From Pyramidobacter porci (lineage in GTDB: Bacteria; Synergistota; Synergistia; Synergistales; Dethiosulfovibrionaceae): a DNA stretch of 64,000 nt. Shown here piece after piece: positions 51,011-60,213 of the stretch. Where the stretch lies: the NCBI RefSeq assembly GCF_009695745.1, contig NZ_VUNH01000005.1, positions 62,001-126,000 on the forward strand. Direction: 5' to 3'. Numbering within the stretch: position 1 is the first letter of the stretch; each line of letters begins with the position of its first letter. Under the pieces are notes generated by a model that did no database searches, had not been told where the DNA came from, and was given only the letters and a program-made list of their open reading frames with translations. The position numbers were made by a program, and so were the translations under genes.

Positions 51011-52015
51011 CTATTTCCAGCCCTCGAAATTATTGATGTTCTCCGACGTGACCAGCGTGATGGGGATGCCGAGGCGCTCCGGCACGGCCAGCCCCTTGCT
51101 CAGCTTCAGCGTGTAGATCAGCGCGCCGCGCGTCCAGGCCGCCTGCGAGAACGTCGTCGAACCCGTCAGACGTCCGGCGGCGATCGCCTCTTTCGCCTGC
51201 GGGATGAAATCGGTGCCGTAGACCATCACGCCCTTGATTCCGGCCACTTCGAAGGCGTCGACGGCGGCGAGCGCCATCACGTCGTTGGCGCAGTACAGCC
51301 CCTTCAGTTCGGGATGCGCCTTGACCATGTTCGTGGCGATGTTGTAGGCCTCGTTGCGGTCCCAGTTGCCGGCCTGCACGGCGACGACTTTCATGCCCGC
51401 GGCTTCGAAGGCCGCGACCGCGCCCTCGCGGCGCAGGCGGCTCTGCATCGCGCCGGGCTTGCCCTCGATCATCGCTACGGCAGAACCGGCCGGCAGTTTT
51501 TTGCCCATGTCTTCGGCGCAGAGGCGTCCCTGCTCGAGAAAAGCGGCGGAGATCCAGCCGTCCATCTTCGCGCCGGCCTGGGCCAGCCCTTCGGCGCTCA
51601 CGGCCGGGCCGGAGCAGACCACGGGAACCTTTTTCTCGTTGGCCTTGAGCACGCCCGGCACCAGATTCATGCCGTCCAGCGGCGTGACGATGACAGCGTC
51701 GTACTTGCGGGCGATCATCGCCTCGAACAGGTCGAGCTGCGCGCGCGGATCCTTGTCGGTCGCGGGAGCCATCACCTCGACGGCGACGCCCATCTTTTCG
51801 GCCCACTCGCCGTAGCGTTCCTTCATCGTCACCCAATAGGGATTGGAAAGAGACGTCATCAGCACGCCGACGCGCTCCTTGCCCGTCAGTTCGGGCAGCG
51901 GCGCGAGCTGCTCTTCCAGCTTGGCGATGGAAGACAGCACCATCGGGTTCTCCGCCGCGCTCAGGGGCGCGGCGAAAGCGCACAGACACAGAAGCGGAAC
52001 GAGAAACTTTTTCAT
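51011..52015 (-). CDS. Sugar ABC transporter substrate-binding protein (RbsB/FrcB type)
   Basis: 334 residues with signal peptide MKKFLVPLLCLCAFAAPLSA. Body: VGVLMTSLSNPYWVTMKERYGEW, YDAVIVTPLDGMNLVPGVL, AAFLEQGRLCAEDMGKKL, MIEGKPGAMQSRLRREGAVAAF and CANDVMALAAVDAFEVAGIKG, the pattern for pentose/hexose binding proteins. It supplies sugar to the permease and ATPase encoded just upstream. A longer open frame in this phase is not the gene; ATG 52015 gives the signal peptide. Confidence 0.92.
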   Translation of the reverse strand: MKKFLVPLLCLCAFAAPLSAAENPMVLSSIAKLEEQLAPLPELTGKERVGVLMTSLSNPYWVTMKERYGEWAEKMGVAVEVMAPATDKDPRAQLDLFEAMIARKYDAVIVTPLDGMNLVPGVLKANEKKVPVVCSGPAVSAEGLAQAGAKMDGWISAAFLEQGRLCAEDMGKKLPAGSAVAMIEGKPGAMQSRLRREGAVAAFEAAGMKVVAVQAGNWDRNEAYNIATNMVKAHPELKGLYCANDVMALAAVDAFEVAGIKGVMVYGTDFIPQAKEAIAAGRLTGSTTFSQAAWTRGALIYTLKLSKGLAVPERLGIPITLVTSENINNFEGWK

Positions 52016-52077
52016 AACGGCACATCCTTCGAAAAAAAATATCACGGCGCCAGACGCCGGTAAAACACCGTTCGAAA

Positions 52078-53007
52078 TCAGCCGCGGCGCGCCTCGGAAA
52101 GCACGATCGAGACGAGGATGATCACGCCCACCGCCAGCTCCTGATAATACGAAGAGACGCTCCACATCGTCAGCCCGTTTTTGACGAGCGCCAGCAGCAC
52201 GCCCGCCAGCGCCGTGCCGAAAAGCGCCGCCCGGCCGCCCCGCGGCGCCGTTCCTCCCAGCACCGACGTGGCGATGGCGTCGAGGTTCATGGCCGCGCCC
52301 GCCAGCGGTTCGGCGCAGTTCAGGCGCGCCGTAATCAGAATCGAAGCCACAGCGGCGCAGAGACTGCATGCGCAGAACGTCCCGGTCCGCCAGCGCCGGT
52401 CGTTCACGCCGCAGCGCCGCAGCGCCTCGGCGTTGACGCCCAGCGTGCTGACGTACACGCCGCACCGCGTGCCGTAGTAGAGGACGAAGATCAGCGCGAA
52501 CAGCGCCGCGCTGATCAGAACCGAGACCGGCACGCCGCCGATCCGCCCGCGCCCGATCCACGTGAAATCCGGCGGCAGCCCGTACACCGGCGACGCCTGC
52601 GTGATCACCAGCGCCAGACCGGAGAAAATCGACATCGACGTCAGCGTTCCCATAAAGGGATTGACGCCCACGCGCACGATGATCAGCGAATTCCACAGAC
52701 CGACGCCCAACCCGCACAAAAGCGCCAGAACGCAGCCCGCCCACGCAGGCGCCCCGGCCTTCATCGCCAGCGCCGTCAGCACGCCCGTCAACGCCGCTGC
52801 GGAACCGACCGACAGATCGGTGACGCCGGACGTGAGGACCAGCGTCATGCCCAGGCCGGCGACGACGTTGACGGTGCTCTGGTCGAGGATGTTGCGCAGA
52901 TTGTCGGCGTCCCAGAAATAGGGCGACGTGGCGCAAAACAGCGCGCAGAAAAGCAGGATCACGCCGGCCAGCGCGAACTGCTGCAGATGTTTTTTCACGA
53001 AGATCAT
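52078..53007 (-). CDS. Sugar ABC transporter permease (FrcC/RbsC type)
   Basis: 309 residues, about eight to ten membrane helices, with the RbsC-family stretches NLRNILDQSTVNVVAGLGMTLVLTSGVTDLSVGSAAALTGVL, VGVNPFMGTLTSMSIFSGLAL, YVSTLGVNAEALRRCGVN and SVLGGTAPRGGRAALFGTALAGVLLALVKNGL. The 3' end of the ATPase gene overlaps its start (ATGA at 53004-53007). Confidence 0.93.
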   Translation of the reverse strand: MIFVKKHLQQFALAGVILLFCALFCATSPYFWDADNLRNILDQSTVNVVAGLGMTLVLTSGVTDLSVGSAAALTGVLTALAMKAGAPAWAGCVLALLCGLGVGLWNSLIIVRVGVNPFMGTLTSMSIFSGLALVITQASPVYGLPPDFTWIGRGRIGGVPVSVLISAALFALIFVLYYGTRCGVYVSTLGVNAEALRRCGVNDRRWRTGTFCACSLCAAVASILITARLNCAEPLAGAAMNLDAIATSVLGGTAPRGGRAALFGTALAGVLLALVKNGLTMWSVSSYYQELAVGVIILVSIVLSEARRG

Positions 53008-53738
53008 GACAGCGCCCCCGACATCCAGCCGGCCAGCTTCAGCGGATCCAGCCCGCGCGCCGGCTCTTCGCGGACCGTGACGCCGCGGCGGAGCACCGTG
53101 ACGCGGTCGGCGACCTGCAAAATCTGCGGCAGATTGTGACTGATGCACAGCAGCGTCAGTCCCCGGTCGCGCAGCTGCGACATGATCTCCAGCAGATGGG
53201 ACGATTCGCGCAGCCCCATGGCGGCGGTCGGCTCGTCCATGATCAGGATGCGCCCGCCCTGCGCGATGGCCCGCACGGCGGCCACGGCCTGACGCTGACC
53301 GCCGGAGAGTGCTCCCACCGGCACGCCGCATGCGGTGAGGCGGATGGAGAGGCGCGCCAGCAGCTTTTCCGCGTCGGCGACCATGCGCGCGCGGTCGAGA
53401 AAAACGCCCCATTTCAGGGGTTCCGCGCCCAGCCAGATGTTGGCGGCCACGTCCAGATGGTCGGCCAGCGCCAGATCCTGATAGACCACGGCCACGCCGA
53501 GGGCGCGCGCCTGAGGCACCGTCAGCCGCTCATAGCGTTTGCCGCCGGTTTCGATCGCACCGGCGTCGGGCGTCAGCACGCCGGCAAGACATTTGATCAG
53601 CGTCGATTTTCCCGCGCCGTTGTCGCCCACCAGCGCCATGATCTCGCCGCGGCGCAGTTTCAGCGAGCCGCCCGCGAGAGCTCGCACGCGCCCGAACGAC
53701 TTTTCCAGTCCCGCTGCCTGCAGAACGATGTCTTCCAC
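53004..53738 (-). CDS. Sugar ABC transporter ATPase, single-domain (FrcA type)
   Basis: 244 residues: Walker A LVGDNGAGKSTLIK, Q-loop VVYQDLALADHLDV, signature LSGGQRQAV, Walker B ILIMDEPTAAMGL and switch His ISHN. It has one nucleotide-binding domain rather than the two of RbsA or XylG, as in fructose-type FrcA. GTG start at 53738 after AAGGAGG. First gene of the operon frcA-frcC-binding protein-cytosolic binding protein. A TATAAT box on the minus strand (53780-53775) may be its promoter. Sugar unknown. Confidence 0.93.
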   Translation of the reverse strand: MEDIVLQAAGLEKSFGRVRALAGGSLKLRRGEIMALVGDNGAGKSTLIKCLAGVLTPDAGAIETGGKRYERLTVPQARALGVAVVYQDLALADHLDVAANIWLGAEPLKWGVFLDRARMVADAEKLLARLSIRLTACGVPVGALSGGQRQAVAAVRAIAQGGRILIMDEPTAAMGLRESSHLLEIMSQLRDRGLTLLCISHNLPQILQVADRVTVLRRGVTVREEPARGLDPLKLAGWMSGALS

Positions 53739-53960
53739 GGCGGCCGCCTCCTTTCTGTCGTTGATCGTTCATAAATTATATGAAAAATTTTGATGATGCG
53801 TGTCCGTTGATGCGAATAATTTTTATCACGAAAAGCGCAACCAATGCATCCTTATCGAGCAAGAGTCAGCAAAATGCGGCCGATTTCCGCCGACAGAGGG
53901 AAAGCACGTCTCTCGCCACGAAGACGCGGCGAAAAAAAGAAAACGGTGAGCGGCCGGCGA

Positions 53961-53976
53961 TGTTCCACGTGGAACA
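53961..53976. promoter_or_regulatory. parS-like ParB binding site (copy 3)
   Basis: TGTTCCACGTGGAACA, identical to copies at 5589 and 18967; just past the helicase terminator. Confidence 0.8.
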
Positions 53977-53985
53977 CAGCTTACG

Positions 53986-54018
53986 AAAAAAGCCTGGCGA
54001 TCGTTCGACCGTCAGGCT
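53986..54018 (-). terminator. Terminator of the helicase gene
   Basis: Minus-strand stem AGCCTGACG / CGCCAGGCT (one mismatch), about ten-base loop, then six T (plus-strand A run 53986-53991). Confidence 0.75.
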
Positions 54019-54095
54019 TTCCGCGTTGTTCGGCTTGAAGTTCCGCGCGTTCTTCCAGCTTTTTTCGTCTGCTTCGCGCGGCCTCCCTGATGCGC

Positions 54096-57000
54096 TCATT
54101 TCAGCGTCCAGCAGCCGTTACGGTCCGGCGCGGCCAGTCCGCGGGCGGCCGCGAGGGCCAGTCCGGCGGCCGCGGCGTTTCGCGCGGAGACTCCGGCGCG
54201 GGGGTAGCCGAGTTTTTTCGCCGTCTCGCACAGCAGGTCTTCTTCGGGCAGGGCGATCTGTTCGCGCAGCGCTTCGCAAAGGGCATTGGCCGCCTCCTGC
54301 GCGGGCACGTCGGCGGCGTCGCGTTTGGCGGCGCCGTCGCCGCTGACGCGGAACCCCTCGTAACCGTCGGGATCCTGACCGTCGTGCCAGTACCAGGTCA
54401 TATCCTCGCGTTCGGTCGTTTTCAGCGCCATCGACGCCAGCAGCCCGTTGAGATATTTCTGCGCGCGCGGCCCCAGACGGGTCATGCCGAGGCTTTGCAG
54501 CAGGCGGCGCGTCAGCAGTTTGGCGGAAATGGGCGCTTCGGTGCGCACGATGAGTTCGACGCGACCGCGCAATAATTTTTCGTTGCGCGGCTCGGCGAAT
54601 TCGGCCGCCGTGAGTTTTTTCTCGGGCAACAGCGCGGGGCGGTACATCCGGCCGGCCGTTCGGGGCGTAGTCATCGTTTTTTCGGCAGCGACATCTGCCT
54701 GCGGCGCAGGATCCGCCCGCTCTGCGCGTTCCGGCTCGCCGCCATCGGCCGCGGCGGCATTGCCGCGTTCTGCGGGGATCGCCGAGTCTCCTCCGTTTTC
54801 CGCGGCGGCCGCCGTTTCGTCTTCAGCGACGCGGCGCGCGGCCGCTGCGGCTTCGGCTTTCGCGGCTTCTTCCGCGGCGCGGCGTTCGGCCTCGCGCTCC
54901 TCGCGGCGGGCGGCGCGGCGCGCTTCGATGCGGCGCAGCAGGCGGCCGAGCTCGCGTTTCTTGTTGTCCCACCAGTCCATGGTCCAGACGCGTTCGATCG
55001 TCCAGCCCAGCCCCTTCAGCACGCCGATCTGGGAGATCTCGCGCTCGCGCACCATGCGGGCGTCGCGGTACGCGCCGCCGTCGAGCAGAACGCCCAGCAG
55101 GTATTCGCCGGGCTGATCGGGATCGACGACGCCGATGTCGACGCGGAATTTCGAATGTCCGACCTGGCGCGCCGTCTCGTAGCCGCGTTCAGCCAGCCGC
55201 GCGCAGATCTCGGCGGCGACGCCGTCGGGCTCGTGCGGGGCGTCTGTCCCGGCGGCGGACGCTTTCATCGGCAGATAGCCGCTCCGGGCGTACTGCAAAA
55301 ACGCTTTCAGCGCCGCCACGCCTTCCGAAGCGGTTCGGGTCAGGTCGATCTGTTCGGGTTCCAGCGACGAAAAGACCATCATCTCGGCGCGCGAGCGCGA
55401 CACGGCGACGTTGAGCCGCCGCCAGCCGCCGGCCTGGTTGACGGGGCCGAAGTTCATGCTCACGCGCCCTTCGCGGTCGGCGCCGAAGCCGATCGAGAAC
55501 AGGATCACGTCGCGTTCGTCGCCCTGCACGTTCTCGAGGTTTTTAATGAACAGCGGCTCTTCGGATTCCTGGTACCACTTTTCCAGTTCGGGGTCTTGCC
55601 CGCGGGCTTCTTCGAACAGGTCGTCGACGAGATTCTGCTGGGAGATGTTGAAGGTCACGACGCCGACGCTCTCGCCGCGCCGCGCCGGATCTTTGGCGCG
55701 GCGGATCACTTCGGCCACGACGGCTTCGGCCTCGGCGCGGTTGGTCCTGGCGCCGCCGCGGTCGAACGTGCCGTCGATCTTGACGAAGCTCACCTTCGAA
55801 ACGCGGTCGTTCGCCGACGGGAACGTGTAGAGCTTGTTCTCGTAAAACTGATTGTTGCTGAAGGCGATCAGGCTTTCATGGCGGCTTCGGTAGTGCCAGA
55901 GCAGGTGCGTCTCCGGCATGCCGAGCGCCAGGCAGTCGTCGAGGATGCTGGTGAGGTCGGCCACTTCGGGGTCTTCCTCGCGGTCGTCGAGATTGGTCAT
56001 GAAAAAGCTCGTCGGCGGCATCTGCTTGGGATCGCCGACGATCACGGCGTTCTTTCCGCGGGCCAGCGCGCCGACGGCCTTGCTGGTGGTGAGCTGCGAC
56101 GCTTCGTCGAAGACGACGAGGTCGAACATCTCGCGCCGCGGGTCGAGATACTGCGCGGCGGAGATCGGGCTCATGAGCATACAGGGGCAAAGCCGCGGCA
56201 GCAGATTGGGCAGCTGTTCGAAGAGGCGGCGGATGCTGAGGTTGCGCCCGCCGGAGCGGATGGCGCGCTGCAAGATGCCCAGTTCGGAGTTCTGCGACGC
56301 CTCGCGCGTGAAATCCGGCGCTTTGGCGGCCAGACTGTAAAAAGCCTCGGCGCTGGCCAGACGCGCCAGCTCGTCGATCAGCCCCTTGATCTGGGCGATC
56401 TTTTCATCGAAAACCGCGCCGGAGAAGCGGTTCAGCACGGGATCGCCGTCGACGGCGTCCTCGATGAGATTGCGCAGGCAGGCCTTGCGGTACGCCGGCA
56501 GCGCCTTGTCATGCTCCAGCCCGTTCCGGCAGGCCGATACGACCGGTCCCAACCCGACGGCTTCCGCTTCCGCGCACAAGCTGTTCCAGAGGATCCAGTC
56601 GCGCAACGCTTCGGCGTTGTCGAGCAGCGCGGCGCAGAGATCTTTCTGCGCCGCCGCCCAGTCCTCGCCGGCCGCCGGTTCTTCGGTGCGCAGCAGCGCG
56701 TTCAGCTCGCGGCGCGAAGCCCCCAGATCCAGACAGAGCGTCAGCAGCTCCGCGGCCGCCCGCTGCGATTCGGGATCGGCGGCGTGCCACCGCCGAAGCT
56801 CCGTTCCGCCGCCCAGTTCGTCAAGACGGGACGCGCTTTGCACGGCACTCCGGACCAGTTCGAGCACACGCCCCCAATCCGTCTCGCGGCCGCGATCGAG
56901 CGACTCAAGGCCGGGGCCGTACTCCCGCAAAAGCTGCCGGGCACGCGCCAGCTCGGCGCGATAGGCGTTCAGCCGGTCGAGATCGCCGGGCGCGTCCTCT

Positions 57001-60000
57001 TTGCCGCGCGGCGCCAGCGCGTAGGACGAAAGTTTTCTCACGAACCCCGACTCGGCCAACAGACGCGGCAGCAGCCACTTTCGCTCGATCCCGTCCCACT
57101 CGCCGCGCAGGGCCGCGCCGTCCTGTTCGAGAAACGCCGGGCGGTACGCTTTCAGCAATTCGCCGCCGATTTCCGCGGCGGCACGGTAATGCTCCGCCAT
57201 TTCCAGCACGCCGCGCAGATACGTTCCGGCGTCGTCTTCCGCCGCCCAGCGGCGCGGCGTTTCCCGCCACCGGACCAGCTCAACGGCGATGTCGCGAAGC
57301 TGGTCGTATTCCTTTTTCAAACGCGGCGCGCCCAATCCCAGCCGTGCCGCGAAGGCCCGCGCCGCGCGTTCCGAAGCGTCGAGGCGCGCCCGATAATCTT
57401 CGGCCAGCGCCGGCAGTTGGCTGCGCAAGCGCTGCGAGTACTCCGTTTCCGTCACAAGCCGCAGCGGATGGCCGCAGGGGCGCCCAACCGCCCGCGCCGC
57501 CGCGGCAAGGCGGCCGAGCAGCGACTCGTTGCGTTCCAAATCGGCCGCCGTCCAGGCGGCGGTGCGCGAATATTCGAGGCGGATGCCGGCGTCGTCGGCT
57601 TCGGCCAGCGGTTCGTAAGCGTTGATCATCTCGTAAACGGAAAGGCCCGACGCGCGTTTTTCATGCAGGCGGTGCGGATATTCCGCCAGCTCGGCGCGCA
57701 GCCGCGCGGCTTGTTCGGCTTTCTGCGCGTAGATCGGCGTTTTCTGCGCGCGTCCGGCTTCGGCGGCGGCGCGCAGCTGCTCGAGCACGTCTTTTTTGCG
57801 GGCTTTGTTGGAATGGAGTTCGAGGCAGAACGGATCGAGCCCCAGCTTGCGCAGGCGTTTCTGCACGACCGACAGCGCCGCCATCTTCTCGGCGACGAAG
57901 AGTACGGTCTTGCCCTGCGCCAGCGCGTTGACGATCAGCCCCGTGATGGTCTGCGACTTGCCGGTGCCGGGCGGCCCGTGCAGCACGAAGGTTTCACCCG
58001 CCACGGCCGTCTTGACGGCGTAAAGCTGCGACGAGTCCACCGGCAGCGGCAGCAGCAATCCGGTTTCGTCAAGCTCCCGCGGCGGCTCCATGGGTTCGGC
58101 TTCCCAGCTCAGCTTGCCGTCCATCAAACTTCGCACGACTTTGTTCTTTTCGAGGTCCGCCATGCGGTTGCGAATGTCGTTCCACATCACGAAGCGCGAG
58201 AACGAAAAGATGCCCACGAAGGCCGACTCGATCACGTCCCAGCGTTTCTGCTGCATCACGGCGCGGCGCACGGCGGTGAAGACGCGCACGACGTCGGCGC
58301 CGTGTCCGTCGGACGGCAGCGGATCGAGGCCGTCGATGACGATGCCGAAATTCTGCTTGAGCATCTCCAGCAGCGTCACGTTCATGACCGGTTCCTCGTC
58401 GCGCAGGCGCAGCCCGTATCCCTTGTTGGCGGCCTTGCGTACCAGCTCCGCCGGCAGCAGGACCAGCGGCGCGTAGCGCGCGCGTTCGCTGCGGTCGCTC
58501 TCGTACCAGCGCAGCAGCCCCAGCGACAGATACAGGCTGTTGGCGCCGTTTTCCTCGAGCGAGACTTTGGCGGCGCGATACAGTTCCTTGACGGCGCGCT
58601 GCAGCTCGGCTTCGCTCATCAGCGAGCGCAACCGGCCGTTCTGGCACTCCGAGGGCAGCAGCTCTTTGGAAACGGACAGGCCGGACGGCGGCTCCAAACT
58701 GCGTGCCGCGCCCTCGGGAAGACGCCATTCCTGCGGCCGCGGGGCAACGGTAAACTGCCGCCCGTCGGCGAGCGCGTCCTCGAGCTGCGGCAGCGACGGA
58801 GCCAGCACGGGGATCAGATTCTTCGAAGCGCGCAGGTTGAGCAGCGCGTTGCGCAGCCCCAGGTCGAGCAGCTTGCGCTCCCATTGCAAAATTTTCTTCC
58901 CGCGCGCGTCCAGCGGCTTTTGCCCCGTCCTCGCGCCTTCGGAAACGCGCGACGCCATTCCTTCGGGCGCATCCGTGAGTTCTGCCGAAGGACGCGCCTC
59001 GGATTCGATGCGCCAGCCGTGGTCGTCCTGCACGCGCAGCGGCAGCGGGCGGACCCCCGCCAGACGGGCGCGGTGCACGTCCACGACGAGACGCACGGGA
59101 TCTTCGCCGCCCATTTCGGCCGCAGCCGCGGCGCGGGCCTCATCGAACGTCATCCGCCGTCCGGCGGCCATGCCCGTGCACTCCACCGCGGCGATCTCGC
59201 CGATACCGTCGGCCATGCGCTTACTCACCAGCGACGGGTCGTCCTTCACCGCGTCCTGGAACGTCATCTCTTCCAGCCAGACGCCGGCGAAAATGTGATC
59301 GTTCTTGAGCAGAAGCAGCGGATACAGCCCCGCCGCTTCGAGGCAGGCCGCGTAGAGCAGCGTCAGGTCAAGGCAGGTACCCAGGCGCGCTCCTGTCACC
59401 GCGTCGCAGAGGCGCACGCGCTGCCCCGCCGCTTCGAAACTGGCCGGCGGCACGGCGTAGACGACGTCCAGCTCCTGAATCGCCCCGTACAGGGCGGCCG
59501 CCTGCTGGAGCACGCGATTGGGGTTCTGCGTCTGATAGGCGTCGAACGAGGGACTGCCCGTCCACTCTTTCAGCAGCTTCGAAGCGCGCTTCATCAGTTT
59601 GGCGATCTCGGGATGATTGGGTGTGACGAAAGCCGCCAGCAGCTCGGGATAGTAACCGCTTCCCTGCCACTCGTCGAAGGCCAGGAAGGTCACTTCCTTC
59701 ACGGCCGAAGCCAGACGGTTCTCTCCCTGCCAGACTTCCGCCGTCACCGTCGCGACGACGCGCTCCGTCAGCTGCGCAAGGCGTTCGGGCCGGAGCGCGA
59801 GTTTGAGGTCGCCGATCTCCGCGGTTTCCCCCGCCGGAAGCCGGGAGATGCCGAACTTCGCCGGCTCGACAAAATCTTCCGCCGCGAAAAGGCGCACTTC
59901 CAGGTCTTCCAGATCCGCCGCGCCGGAATTGCTCACGGCGACGCGGCGCGCCAGAGGCAGGCCGTTCTGCTGCTGCGCATAGTTGACGACGGGCGTCACC

Positions 60001-60038
60001 TGCATGTCCAGTGTGATTGCCGCGGTTCGTTCGTCCAT
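54096..60038 (-). CDS. Giant DUF4011 - SF1 helicase - Vsr-like nuclease - DUF3320 protein, probable phage defence
   Basis: 1980 residues in one frame. Order: N-terminal beta domain (1-120); transglutaminase-like segment with Cys222 and His248 (GTCLDLTLLYAACLEAAG, KNDHIFAGVWL); DUF4011 (about 385-640, ILQWERKLLDLGLRNALLNL); split SF1 helicase with Walker A GPPGTGKSQT (about 688) and Walker B LVVFDEASQL (about 1309), GDPKQMPPTSFF, LWHYRSRHESLIAFSN and NVQGDERDVILFSIGFG; PD-(D/E)xK/Vsr-like (MTES_1575) domain near 1620-1690 (SKFRVDIGVVDP, GVLLDGGAY); Glu/Ala-rich coiled linker; DUF3320 at the C terminus. The DUF4011-helicase-Vsr order is that of the single-gene Hhe anti-phage system as I recall it. 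Stands alone with its own terminator; no restriction-modification partner is near. Confidence 0.85.
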   Translation of the reverse strand: MDERTAAITLDMQVTPVVNYAQQQNGLPLARRVAVSNSGAADLEDLEVRLFAAEDFVEPAKFGISRLPAGETAEIGDLKLALRPERLAQLTERVVATVTAEVWQGENRLASAVKEVTFLAFDEWQGSGYYPELLAAFVTPNHPEIAKLMKRASKLLKEWTGSPSFDAYQTQNPNRVLQQAAALYGAIQELDVVYAVPPASFEAAGQRVRLCDAVTGARLGTCLDLTLLYAACLEAAGLYPLLLLKNDHIFAGVWLEEMTFQDAVKDDPSLVSKRMADGIGEIAAVECTGMAAGRRMTFDEARAAAAAEMGGEDPVRLVVDVHRARLAGVRPLPLRVQDDHGWRIESEARPSAELTDAPEGMASRVSEGARTGQKPLDARGKKILQWERKLLDLGLRNALLNLRASKNLIPVLAPSLPQLEDALADGRQFTVAPRPQEWRLPEGAARSLEPPSGLSVSKELLPSECQNGRLRSLMSEAELQRAVKELYRAAKVSLEENGANSLYLSLGLLRWYESDRSERARYAPLVLLPAELVRKAANKGYGLRLRDEEPVMNVTLLEMLKQNFGIVIDGLDPLPSDGHGADVVRVFTAVRRAVMQQKRWDVIESAFVGIFSFSRFVMWNDIRNRMADLEKNKVVRSLMDGKLSWEAEPMEPPRELDETGLLLPLPVDSSQLYAVKTAVAGETFVLHGPPGTGKSQTITGLIVNALAQGKTVLFVAEKMAALSVVQKRLRKLGLDPFCLELHSNKARKKDVLEQLRAAAEAGRAQKTPIYAQKAEQAARLRAELAEYPHRLHEKRASGLSVYEMINAYEPLAEADDAGIRLEYSRTAAWTAADLERNESLLGRLAAAARAVGRPCGHPLRLVTETEYSQRLRSQLPALAEDYRARLDASERAARAFAARLGLGAPRLKKEYDQLRDIAVELVRWRETPRRWAAEDDAGTYLRGVLEMAEHYRAAAEIGGELLKAYRPAFLEQDGAALRGEWDGIERKWLLPRLLAESGFVRKLSSYALAPRGKEDAPGDLDRLNAYRAELARARQLLREYGPGLESLDRGRETDWGRVLELVRSAVQSASRLDELGGGTELRRWHAADPESQRAAAELLTLCLDLGASRRELNALLRTEEPAAGEDWAAAQKDLCAALLDNAEALRDWILWNSLCAEAEAVGLGPVVSACRNGLEHDKALPAYRKACLRNLIEDAVDGDPVLNRFSGAVFDEKIAQIKGLIDELARLASAEAFYSLAAKAPDFTREASQNSELGILQRAIRSGGRNLSIRRLFEQLPNLLPRLCPCMLMSPISAAQYLDPRREMFDLVVFDEASQLTTSKAVGALARGKNAVIVGDPKQMPPTSFFMTNLDDREEDPEVADLTSILDDCLALGMPETHLLWHYRSRHESLIAFSNNQFYENKLYTFPSANDRVSKVSFVKIDGTFDRGGARTNRAEAEAVVAEVIRRAKDPARRGESVGVVTFNISQQNLVDDLFEEARGQDPELEKWYQESEEPLFIKNLENVQGDERDVILFSIGFGADREGRVSMNFGPVNQAGGWRRLNVAVSRSRAEMMVFSSLEPEQIDLTRTASEGVAALKAFLQYARSGYLPMKASAAGTDAPHEPDGVAAEICARLAERGYETARQVGHSKFRVDIGVVDPDQPGEYLLGVLLDGGAYRDARMVREREISQIGVLKGLGWTIERVWTMDWWDNKKRELGRLLRRIEARRAARREEREAERRAAEEAAKAEAAAAARRVAEDETAAAAENGGDSAIPAERGNAAAADGGEPERAERADPAPQADVAAEKTMTTPRTAGRMYRPALLPEKKLTAAEFAEPRNEKLLRGRVELIVRTEAPISAKLLTRRLLQSLGMTRLGPRAQKYLNGLLASMALKTTEREDMTWYWHDGQDPDGYEGFRVSGDGAAKRDAADVPAQEAANALCEALREQIALPEEDLLCETAKKLGYPRAGVSARNAAAAGLALAAARGLAAPDRNGCWTLK

Positions 60039-60173
60039 GACATTTCCCTCGCTCGTCGATGAGATGAAAAACTTTCTCTCCTCTTATAAACAAAAAGCGC
60101 CAAAAAGGCAAGCGCCGCCGAGCGATTCCCCCGCCCGCCGCCGAATTTTTCAGCGATGGCCGCCGGCGTCCAT

Positions 60174-60213
60174 AAAACAAAAGAGACCGGCACGAACCGG
60201 TCTCTTTTGTTTT
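60174..60213 (-). terminator. Terminator of the ketopantoate reductase-like gene
   Basis: Perfect 17-bp stem (60174-60190 / 60197-60213) with T-rich ends on both strands; it begins inside the stop codon region of the gene. Confidence 0.88.

Larger units (their letters stand above)
53739..54095. other. Region between sugar transporter and giant helicase gene
   Basis: Contains a possible minus-strand -10 box (53775-53780), parS copy 3 (53961-53976) and the helicase terminator (53986-54018). The remaining bases, relatively A-rich, show no gene. Confidence 0.55.

Noticed and set aside
51011-52936. 641-residue minus-strand open frame joining the binding protein with upstream sequence
   Set aside because: The upstream half is antisense-frame shadow of the permease gene; the signal peptide start at 52015 defines the real gene.
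55155-60062. 1635-codon plus-strand open frame opposite the giant helicase
   Set aside because: Shadow frame created by high GC and codon bias; its sequence is low-complexity Arg/Gly/Val/Phe-rich without any domain, whereas the minus strand shows clear helicase motifs.
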